This document shows, piece by piece, positions 1-4,888 of a stretch of 6,242 nt of DNA. A program made the translations under genes and the position numbers. Source of the stretch: an uncultured Neomegalonema sp. (GTDB lineage Bacteria; Pseudomonadota; Alphaproteobacteria; Rhodobacterales; Rhodobacteraceae); contig CALFWP010000144.1 in assembly GCA_937927905.1 (NCBI GenBank), positions 1 to 6,242 of the forward strand, given 5' to 3'. The notes under the pieces are model-generated. The model saw nothing but the letters and a program-made list of their open reading frames with translations, did not search any database and had not been told where the DNA came from. Numbering within the stretch: position 1 is the first letter of the stretch; every line of letters starts with the position of its first letter.

Positions 1-1100
1 TTGAAGTGCTGGACGGTTATATCATCGCCTTTTTGAATCTTGACCGCGTGATTGAAATCATCCGCGAGGAAGATGAGCCGAAACCGGTTATGATGGCCGA
101 ATTCAATCTCACCGACGGTCAGGCCGAGGCAATACTCAATATGCGCCTGCGCTCTTTGCGCAAGCTGGAGGAGATGCAGCTTCGGGATGAACGGAAAACA
201 TTGCTCGAAGAACGCACCGAACTGGATGCGATCCTGAATGATGAAACCCTGCAATCCGCTAAAATCGGCGAAGAGCTGAAAGATATCCGTAAACGGTTCG
301 GCGTGAAAGCCGGCGGCGGAGCGCGGCGGACCGATTTTGCCGAAGCCCCGAAGATCGAGGTCGCCTCCCTTGAATCAATGATTGAGAAAGAGCCTGTAAC
401 TGTCATCTGCTCCGAAAAGGGCTGGATTCGCGCGATGAAGGGACACGTTGCCCTTGATACCGAGGTCAAATACAAGGATGGCGACGGACCGCGCTTTATG
501 TTCCACGCACAAACGACGGATAAATTACTCGTCTTTGCATCCAATGGCCGGATTTATACCATTGCTGCGGATAAACTGCCCGGCGGCCGGTCCATGGGCG
601 AACCTCTGCGCCTGATGATTGACCTTCCGAATGAAGTGGAAACGGTTGCCCTGTTTGCCCATAAACCGGGTACAAAGCGGCTTGTTTCATCCAGCGACGG
701 ACGCGGCTTTGTCATTGCCGAGGCGGATGCTGTTGCGCAAACCCGAACCGGCAAACAGGTCCTGAATACCGATCCTCTGGCAAGGGCCGCTTTTTGTATT
801 GCAATAGGCGAGGGTGATGACACGGTCGCGGTTGTGGGCGAGAACCGGAAGCTTTTATTGTTCCCGATTGTGGAACTGCCGGAAATGGGTCGGGGCAAGG
901 GTGTTTTACTGCAGCGTTATAAAGATGGCGGAGTTGCCGACATCCGCACGATCAAACTGGATGACGGATTAAGCTGGCTGATGGGCGGGGGTAAAACACG
1001 CATGGTGCCAAAGGAGGAATTACGTGATTATCAGGGTAAGCGCGCCTCTGCCGGCAGGATGGCCCCGCGCGGTTTCCCGCGTGACAACAAATTCAGTTAG
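1..1100 (+). CDS. parC: DNA topoisomerase IV subunit A, C-terminal part (5' end outside window)
   Basis: Topoisomerase IV subunit A cuts and rejoins DNA as ParC2ParE2 to unlink daughter chromosomes. Only the last ~366 codons are here; the first whole codon is at 3-5 and the TAG stop at 1098-1100, so the catalytic tyrosine lies upstream of the window. What is visible begins in the tower/coiled-coil region: a stretch near 90-170 carrying LTDGQAEAILNMRLR, the classic ParC/GyrA motif, followed by a charged helix. From about base 360 the protein turns into repeated beta-rich units, consistent with the C-terminal pinwheel domain (VTVICSEKGWIRAMKGH, LLVFASNGRIYTI, RLVSSSDGRGFVI). A degenerate GyrA-box-like MGRGKGVLLQRY occurs near 885-920. 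The ending AGRMAPRGFPRDNKF, with no acidic tail, favours ParC over GyrA. The frame is intact to the stop. Confidence 0.95.
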   Translation, partial: EVLDGYIIAFLNLDRVIEIIREEDEPKPVMMAEFNLTDGQAEAILNMRLRSLRKLEEMQLRDERKTLLEERTELDAILNDETLQSAKIGEELKDIRKRFGVKAGGGARRTDFAEAPKIEVASLESMIEKEPVTVICSEKGWIRAMKGHVALDTEVKYKDGDGPRFMFHAQTTDKLLVFASNGRIYTIAADKLPGGRSMGEPLRLMIDLPNEVETVALFAHKPGTKRLVSSSDGRGFVIAEADAVAQTRTGKQVLNTDPLARAAFCIAIGEGDDTVAVVGENRKLLLFPIVELPEMGRGKGVLLQRYKDGGVADIRTIKLDDGLSWLMGGGKTRMVPKEELRDYQGKRASAGRMAPRGFPRDNKFS

Positions 1101-1114
1101 GCCGTGTCATTAAT

Positions 1115-1135
1115 CCGGAAGAGTTCTGTTTCCGG
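1115..1135 (+). terminator. weak hairpin just downstream of parC, possible terminator
   Basis: CCGGAA (1115-1120) and TTCCGG (1130-1135) form a perfect 6-bp inverted repeat with a 9-base loop, 14 bases after the parC stop. There is no T-run after it, so it does not meet the usual description of an intrinsic terminator. Its right arm touches the likely end of the IS relic, so it may be incidental. Confidence 0.2.
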
Positions 1136-1189
1136 GGAGTGTCCTAAACTCTGTGTATCTGCATTGACCCATGCGGGTTTCAGACATGG

Positions 1190-1303
1190 TCACGCATTGA
1201 ATCGGTTGTCGAGTTCCTTCATCAAGCCGTTATCGTCGAGCAAATCCGCAAGCCGCTCACAGCCCGCCAGCAGCTCGTCCACGATCTCTTTCGGTATCAT
1301 CAT
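1190..1303 (-). pseudogene. remnant of IS256-family transposase (N-terminal ~32 residues plus possible C-terminal tip)
   Basis: Read on the - strand from ATG at 1303-1301 to TGA at 1192-1190, this gives 37 residues beginning MMIPKEIVDELLAG and continuing CERLADLLDDNGLMKEL. That is the pattern at the start of IS256 (mutator-type) transposases, where 'DLLGxxGLMKELKxxLxERxL' normally follows. Here the frame switches after KEL to DNRFNA and stops. RFNA looks like the tip of the transposase C-terminus, so the likely event is an in-frame deletion joining both ends of a gene of about 400 codons. The DDE catalytic residues are absent, so no activity is expected. Alternative starts are ATG 1300-1298 (in frame) and ATG 1307-1305 (out of frame). 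The family call rests on recalled sequence patterns. Confidence 0.6.
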
Positions 1304-1304
1304 T

Positions 1305-1328
1305 CATGCTTCTTTTCTCAGAAGCATG
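1305..1328 (-). repeat. perfect 9-bp inverted repeat over the relic transposase start
   Basis: CATGCTTCT (1305-1313) and AGAAGCATG (1320-1328) are exact reverse complements around a 6-base loop. On the - strand transcript the 3' arm contains the purine-rich stretch that would serve as ribosome binding site, and it ends immediately before the transposase start codon at 1303. Several IS families use such a hairpin to block translation from transcripts that enter from outside. That role here is an inference. Confidence 0.6.
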
Positions 1329-1352
1329 GACCAGCTCGATCATACACGGAAG

Positions 1353-1367
1353 ATCAGACGCTCTGAT
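1353..1367 (-). terminator. short hairpin after the TPR gene, weak terminator candidate
   Basis: ATCAGA (1353-1358) and TCTGAT (1362-1367) form a perfect 6-bp stem with a 3-base loop, 27 bases past the TPR stop codon on the - strand. No T-run follows (CTTCCG on the - strand). It overlaps the proposed outer end of the IS relic, so its origin is ambiguous. Confidence 0.2.
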
Positions 1368-1393
1368 AACATTGATGCTGGCTTCGCAACCCG

Positions 1394-3370
1394 CTAAAAC
1401 CAGCTGCTGACCACATCACTGATGCCGCTGAAAACCTTGCCGGATTCGATCCGGCAGTAGCCACGTGCTTTTTCCGCTTCTGCGTTGGATGGGTCTGAGG
1501 CCAACAGCGTATCAAAATCTGTTATTGCATCTTCACAACGGTTAAGAGCGCGCCGTGCCAATCCTCTTTTCAGCATCAGATATTTGTCATCGCGAAACAC
1601 ACCTAAAGCGTCGGAAAAATCCGCTTCTGCCAGCTCATAAAGTCCGAGTGCGTAATATGCTTCACCGCGTTTTGCCAGCGTTGCCGGTGCATTGCGTGTC
1701 AGCGCAACACTCTCATGATATGCTGCCCGTGCCAGTTCCGCGCGGCCTGCGGCCATGTATGCATCGCCCTTTGCAATAGCAATCTGATCAAGATCAGCCT
1801 GGTTATTCTTTGCCTGTTCCAATGCGGCAAGTGCTTCATCAGGATTGTTCAACGCGGTCAGTGCGCGGGCACGCAGTAAAAATCCGCGTGCTTTATATGT
1901 TGCGCTATTGCGCAGCGCATCAGTCATCATAAGTGCCTGTTGCGCATTGCCGAGTGCCAGTTCCGCTTGCGCTGTGAACATCACGGCATGTAAATCCGAA
2001 GGATCACTTTTCAGGATCGTATTGGTGTCGCTGCGTGCCAGATCAGGGCGTCCCAATGCCAGAAACGCACCGGCCCTTTGGATGCGTGCTTCATTATCGG
2101 CAGGCCGGGCTTTGACAGCCGCATTAAAAAACGCAAGTGCCTCTCTATCCTCGCCACGCGCCAGTTTTACACGGCCGATGGCCCCGCGTATCATAGCATC
2201 AGCAGGGGCGCGGATGGCCGCGCGGGATAAATAATCCGTCCCTTCCTCTATATTTCCCTTTTCAAGCGCTGCAACTGCGTTGTTGTATAGAACATTCGGA
2301 TCATTCGGGCGCTGTTTTAACGCAGCCCGAAAATACTCCGCCGCTTTTTCCGCCTCCCCGAAGGCCAGGTGCATACGGCCTCTTTGGAACATAAGGGCGA
2401 CACTTTTCTCGGGCCATTCGCCGATCGCATTGAGGTGCCTTTCTGCATCATGTGGCCTGTTCGCGTCGATCAGAGTTGCGGCAAGGTGGTAACGGACGCT
2501 TCGCGGCTCATTTGTCAGTTTTAAAAGGCGTCGTAATTCTGAAACTGCGGCTTCATTCTCGCCTGCCTGACGCAATGCGGAGGCATGACCGGCCAATTGT
2601 GAAGCGCCCGGCGTAGTGTAAAGCAAAGCCTCCCCGTAATCTTCCAGGGCTTCATCAATCCGGCCCAGCCGTCTGCGGATATCCGCACGTTTTCTTAGGG
2701 CGCTGCCATCGTGTTGTCTCAGGGAGACCGCTCTTGTGAAAGCTTTCTCGGCAGGGATAAATTGTCCCAGTGCCGTGTAAGTATCACCGATGGCCCGTGA
2801 AGCTTTTGCTCCGCTGCCCAGTTTTTCAGACAGTTTGAATTCTTCCATAGCGAGATCGTAACCGCCGACCGCATAAAGTGCCTCGCCGCGCATAAACACA
2901 AGTTGTCTCTCAAAATGGAGGTCAATGTCTTCGTAGCCGGTTCTGCCTTTCAGGTTGGCGGCACTTTCTTTCGCGAGATCAATTTTCGCCAAAGCCTTTT
3001 CAGGCTGATTGGCCAACAGGTAAATCGCGGCATGTTCAAGCATGTATTTCGGATGAGCGGGGCTTATTTTCTCTATCAGCAAAAGCGCACTATCTGTTCT
3101 GCGCGTATTGGCCAGGGCGCGTGCTTTGCCGGCAAGAGCCTCCAGGCTTTTGGGATCGGAGTCCAGTACAGCTTCAAAGGCTTCAATTGCCTGGTCATAC
3201 CGGCCCGCTGCAAGCGCCTTTTGTCCAGCTTCAACAAACAGGAATAACTCCTGTTCGGGTACCTTTGCCGTTTGTGCGGCTACAGGCGAGTATTGCAAAG
3301 ACACAAAACAGGAAACGAAAATTCCCGCTGTAATTATTGATTTACAATAACTTGCAGTATTTTTTACCAT
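1394..3370 (-). CDS. secreted/periplasmic protein made of about 17 TPR repeats, function unknown
   Basis: This is a 658-residue protein with ATG at 3370-3368 preceded by AAAGGA (3381-3386) at 10-base spacing, and TAG at 1396-1394. Residues 1-32 look like a Sec signal peptide: K3 and K10, a hydrophobic stretch IITAGIFVSCFVSL, then SPVAA before Q33 as the likely cleavage site. C21 sits in FVSC, which is a poor lipobox. From about residue 43 to 640 the protein is a nearly continuous chain of 31-34 residue helical units with the TPR pattern (A/G at 8, Y/F at 11, A at 20, P at 32). Clear copies are AGRYDQAIEAFEAVLDSDP (55-73), GEAEKAAEYFRAALKQRPND (338-357) and LGLYELAEADFSDAL (575-589). No enzyme domain is seen. 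TPR solenoids bind other proteins, so a periplasmic scaffold or envelope/secretion assembly factor is the natural inference. Apart from C9 and C21 in the signal region, the only cysteines are C612 and C639 near the C-terminus, which could form a disulfide. The gene converges on parC, and a candidate promoter lies at 3397-3426. Confidence 0.85.
   Translation of the reverse strand: MVKNTASYCKSIITAGIFVSCFVSLQYSPVAAQTAKVPEQELFLFVEAGQKALAAGRYDQAIEAFEAVLDSDPKSLEALAGKARALANTRRTDSALLLIEKISPAHPKYMLEHAAIYLLANQPEKALAKIDLAKESAANLKGRTGYEDIDLHFERQLVFMRGEALYAVGGYDLAMEEFKLSEKLGSGAKASRAIGDTYTALGQFIPAEKAFTRAVSLRQHDGSALRKRADIRRRLGRIDEALEDYGEALLYTTPGASQLAGHASALRQAGENEAAVSELRRLLKLTNEPRSVRYHLAATLIDANRPHDAERHLNAIGEWPEKSVALMFQRGRMHLAFGEAEKAAEYFRAALKQRPNDPNVLYNNAVAALEKGNIEEGTDYLSRAAIRAPADAMIRGAIGRVKLARGEDREALAFFNAAVKARPADNEARIQRAGAFLALGRPDLARSDTNTILKSDPSDLHAVMFTAQAELALGNAQQALMMTDALRNSATYKARGFLLRARALTALNNPDEALAALEQAKNNQADLDQIAIAKGDAYMAAGRAELARAAYHESVALTRNAPATLAKRGEAYYALGLYELAEADFSDALGVFRDDKYLMLKRGLARRALNRCEDAITDFDTLLASDPSNAEAEKARGYCRIESGKVFSGISDVVSSWF
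1438..1456 (-). repeat. strong hairpin inside the 3' end of the TPR gene
   Basis: TGCCGGAT (1438-1445) and ATCCGGCA (1449-1456) are a perfect 8-bp inverted repeat with a 3-base loop, about 40 bases before the stop of the TPR gene. On the - strand transcript it is followed by AGGTTTTC, a short T-rich stretch. It could act as a transcription pause or terminator, or simply reflect the RIESGK codons. Confidence 0.45.
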
Positions 3371-3392
3371 GAAATTCTCATCCTTTGCCGTA

Positions 3393-3431
3393 ACTCATTG
3401 TACTACAGGAGTCATTGGCAAATCAATGAGT
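3393..3431. repeat. 8-bp inverted repeat overlapping the TPR gene promoter
   Basis: ACTCATTG (3393-3400) and CAATGAGT (3424-3431) are exact reverse complements 23 bases apart. A third partial copy, TCATTG (3412-3417), lies between them. The outer arms overlap the candidate -10 and -35 boxes of the TPR gene, the arrangement expected of an operator. The regulator is unknown; the HxlR-type regulator encoded next door is one candidate. Confidence 0.4.
3397..3426 (-). promoter_or_regulatory. candidate sigma70-type promoter of the TPR gene
   Basis: On the - strand, TTGATT (3426-3421) and TACAAT (3402-3397) are separated by 18 bases, close to the TTGACA/TATAAT consensus. Transcription would begin near 3390, giving a leader of about 20 bases that contains the AAAGGA ribosome binding site. 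This suggests the TPR gene is transcribed separately from hxlR. Confidence 0.45.
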
Positions 3432-3443
3432 GCGCTCAGTATG

Positions 3444-3462
3444 GGCCGAAAATAATACGGCC
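3444..3462 (-). terminator. hairpin between hxlR and the TPR gene, weak terminator candidate
   Basis: GGCCG (3444-3448) and CGGCC (3458-3462) form a GC-rich 5-bp stem with a 9-base AT-rich loop, beginning 13 bases after the hxlR stop on the - strand. No T-tract follows, so termination is uncertain. It lies between hxlR and the candidate promoter of the next gene, where a terminator would be expected. Confidence 0.3.
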
Positions 3463-3475
3463 TCATATTTGTGAC

Positions 3476-3820
3476 TTAATACGCCATTTCCGTTAGGTCT
3501 TTGCTCGGACAATGCCGTTCGCCCCATTCACGCAGAGCGCTCAGGGGTTCATGTAATTCTACGGCCTTTTTAGTAGGTAAATATTCACAGCGGCGTGACC
3601 CGTTTGATATGGGACGGCGGACCAAAAGACCTAGATGCACCAGGCGTCTGAGCCGGTCGGATAAAATATTCCGCGCGACACCAAGATTCTCCTGCAAAAC
3701 CTCGAACCGCGTCTGTCCGTTCAGCACTGCCCACAATGTTAACAAAGTCCAACCGTCGCCAATTTCACCGACCGTACGAGCGAGCGGACATTTCCGGTTG
3801 TTTAGATCACTCCGTATCAT
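3476..3820 (-). CDS. HxlR-family winged helix-turn-helix transcriptional regulator
   Basis: This is a 114-residue protein, the usual size for HxlR/MarR-like single-domain regulators that bind DNA as dimers. ATG is at 3820-3818 with GGAG (3832-3829) 8 bases upstream, and TAA at 3478-3476. The family hallmarks are in order: KCPLAR (10-15), DGWTLLTLW (22-30), a helix-turn-helix ending NILSDRLRRLV (51-61), the wing GLLVRRP (64-70) with C78EYLPT, and the C-terminal LSALREWGERH (93-103). C11 sits at the conserved N-terminal cysteine that senses electrophiles or oxidants in members such as YodB and HypR; C78 and C104 are additional. The K-G of the usual 'LTEKGR' is replaced by TKKAV. The gene is divergent from terC and upstream of the TPR gene on the same strand. 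Regulation of terC and of itself is a reasonable inference. The effector cannot be read from the sequence. Confidence 0.92.
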   Translation of the reverse strand: MIRSDLNNRKCPLARTVGEIGDGWTLLTLWAVLNGQTRFEVLQENLGVARNILSDRLRRLVHLGLLVRRPISNGSRRCEYLPTKKAVELHEPLSALREWGERHCPSKDLTEMAY

Positions 3821-3915
3821 AACTCGGTCTCCAGCATTTACTGATTATTAACCCACCTAAGTACCTCAAATCCGGAATTTCAATTGGCGAAGTTGTCACA
3901 GGCCATTGTTTTAAA

Positions 3916-3998
3916 TTTGGCTTTCTTGCCTGAAACGCGCTGCTGTGCTTTTAAGCAGCGTTAGTAACGTTGCTGGAAATTGTACATACAAAGCCAAA
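3916..3998 (+). promoter_or_regulatory. possible structured RNA leader / switch upstream of terC
   Basis: Three inverted repeats nest together just upstream of terC. TTTGGCTTT (3916-3924) is the exact reverse complement of AAAGCCAAA (3990-3998), giving a 9-bp closing stem whose 3' strand runs into the AAAGGAA ribosome binding site. Inside it, CGCTGCT (3938-3944) pairs perfectly with AGCAGCG (3954-3960). The same strand, AGCAGCGTT (3954-3962), can instead pair with AACGTTGCT (3966-3974) over 9 bp with one G-U pair and a 3-base loop. The two inner hairpins exclude each other, as in attenuators and riboswitches. The conserved motifs of the yybP-ykoY manganese riboswitch, often found before TerC-type exporters, are not recognisable. 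The transcription start is unknown, so the whole element may not be transcribed. Confidence 0.35.
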
Positions 3999-4002
3999 GG
4001 AA
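3996..4002 (+). promoter_or_regulatory. ribosome binding site fixing the terC start
   Basis: AAAGGAA lies 7 bases before ATG 4010-4012. A longer reading from TTG at 3980 would add ten residues (MYIQSQRNNG) but lacks comparable spacing and is not membrane-like, so the ATG is preferred. The first three bases also belong to the closing stem at 3990-3998. Confidence 0.75.
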
Positions 4003-4009
4003 TAACGGT

Positions 4010-4888
4010 ATGGACGTGCTGTTCTCATTTGAAGCGCTTGGCACGCTGGTGTCATTGATATTTCTCCAGGCCGTGCTTGGTTTTGATAATTTGCTATATA
4101 TCTCTATAGAATCAAAGCGTGCACCTGCGGAAAAACAAGCGATGGTTCGTAAAGCCGGTATCGCGATTGCCGTCGTGCTGCGTTTGGTTCTTTTGTTTGT
4201 TGTGATGCAAATTCTCGCCGGTGTGGTCGAGCCGCTCTTTAAGTTGGACACCTTTGTCATTGCCGGCGAATTCAATCTGAAAGCGTTGATTTTCCTCTTC
4301 GGCGGCGGCTTCATCATGTATACGGCGGTCAAGGAGATCAATCACCTGCTGTCCATCGACGACCTTCATCATGAGGCGGGCGGCAGTCCGAAATCAACCT
4401 TCACGGTGATTGCGCTGATCGTGTTCATGAACCTGATTTTCAGCTTTGACTCCATTCTGTCCATGCTTCCGCTAACGGGGCAATTCGCAAGTGAAGCGTT
4501 CATATCCCCGCAATTCATTTTGCTCGCTATTGCCGTTGTGACCAGTGGTGTTCTGATGATCGCGCTGGCGGACCGGGTCGCGACGTTCATTGAAAAGAAC
4601 CGGATGTTCGAGGTGCTGGGCCTCTTTATCCTGTTGATCGTCGGGGTCATGCTGTTATCCGAGGGCGGGCATATCGCGCATCTCAGCCTGTTCGGATACA
4701 AGATTGAGGCGATGGCGAAATCGACGTTCTATTTCTCGGTCGCTGTGCTTTTCATCGTCGATATTGTGCAAACGCGGTTCCAGCGCAAACTGGACGCCAA
4801 GAAAAAGGCGGAAATCGCCGACCCCGCGAATAACGCCGCAACGACCGAAGAAGCCTATGCAAAGGTTGGAGGATTGCCCCGTGCTTGA
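4010..4888 (+). CDS. TerC-family integral membrane protein, probable Mn2+ (metal ion) exporter
   Basis: This is a 292-residue polytopic inner-membrane protein of the TerC family, first named for tellurite resistance; characterised relatives export manganese or help metallate secreted enzymes. About seven hydrophobic segments can be placed near residues 9-32, 48-72, 90-108, 129-152, 168-188, 200-218 and 238-256. The two metal-site signatures are present: LGFDNLLYISIES (23-35, with D26 and N27) and FSFDSILSMLP (144-154, with D147 and S148), related to each other as expected of an inverted duplication. VVTSGVLMIALADRVATFI and LGLFILLIVGVMLLSEGGH match the later conserved helices. Q20 stands where many relatives have an acidic residue at the start of the first motif. 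The C-terminus (256-292) is charged and soluble. It overlaps gatB by 8 bases and is divergent from hxlR. The substrate is inferred from the family, not seen. Confidence 0.88.
   Translation: MDVLFSFEALGTLVSLIFLQAVLGFDNLLYISIESKRAPAEKQAMVRKAGIAIAVVLRLVLLFVVMQILAGVVEPLFKLDTFVIAGEFNLKALIFLFGGGFIMYTAVKEINHLLSIDDLHHEAGGSPKSTFTVIALIVFMNLIFSFDSILSMLPLTGQFASEAFISPQFILLAIAVVTSGVLMIALADRVATFIEKNRMFEVLGLFILLIVGVMLLSEGGHIAHLSLFGYKIEAMAKSTFYFSVAVLFIVDIVQTRFQRKLDAKKKAEIADPANNAATTEEAYAKVGGLPRA
4868..4872 (+). promoter_or_regulatory. ribosome binding site inside terC that fixes a GTG start for gatB
   Basis: GGAGG, a full match to the anti-Shine-Dalgarno core, lies in the last codons of terC, 8 bases before GTG 4881-4883. 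The next in-frame start, ATG 4920-4922, has no comparable site and would cut off the conserved N-terminal residues LDLTFSEPAPKV. GTG is therefore chosen. Confidence 0.8.

Larger units (their letters stand above)
1134..1364 (-). mobile_element. internally deleted IS256-family insertion sequence relic
   Basis: The gap between parC and the TPR gene holds the two ends of an IS256-like element with nearly all the transposase missing. The right end starts at GGGGAGTGTCC (1134-1144), followed by TAAACTCTGTGTA, which resembles the terminal repeats I recall for this family. The opposite end is a degraded inverted copy: 1342-1363 matches the reverse complement of 1137-1158 at 15 of 22 positions. Between them lies a - strand reading frame for the start of an IS256-type transposase (1303-1190). 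The spacings (about 60 bases from end to start codon, about 55 from stop to the other end) are plausible for the family. Full elements are about 1.3 kb, so roughly 1.1 kb is gone. No flanking target duplication is visible, which fits an old insertion. It cannot move by itself. Confidence 0.6.
3821..4009. other. divergent hxlR-terC intergenic region
   Basis: This 189-base stretch is AT-richer than its flanks and must hold the control signals of both hxlR (- strand) and terC (+ strand). Only the hxlR ribosome binding site, the terC ribosome binding site (AAAGGAA, 3996-4002) and the nested inverted repeats at 3916-3998 stand out. I see no convincing -35/-10 pair on either strand and no small gene. 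Confidence 0.6.

Noticed and set aside
1365..1373. Target-site duplication flanking the IS relic
   Set aside because: The bases just outside 1134 and 1364 show no matching 8-9 base direct repeat.
1104..1397. 97-codon + strand reading frame after parC
   Set aside because: Low-complexity Ser/Arg-rich product with no recognisable family; it lies antisense to the IS relic, whose - strand frame explains the sequence better.
3501..3851. 116-codon + strand reading frame opposite hxlR
   Set aside because: Antisense shadow of the HxlR regulator, with an Arg/Ser-rich product and no family resemblance.
3821..4009. Canonical yybP-ykoY manganese riboswitch before terC
   Set aside because: I looked for its conserved loop motifs because of the terC gene and did not find them; the inverted repeats present form a different arrangement.
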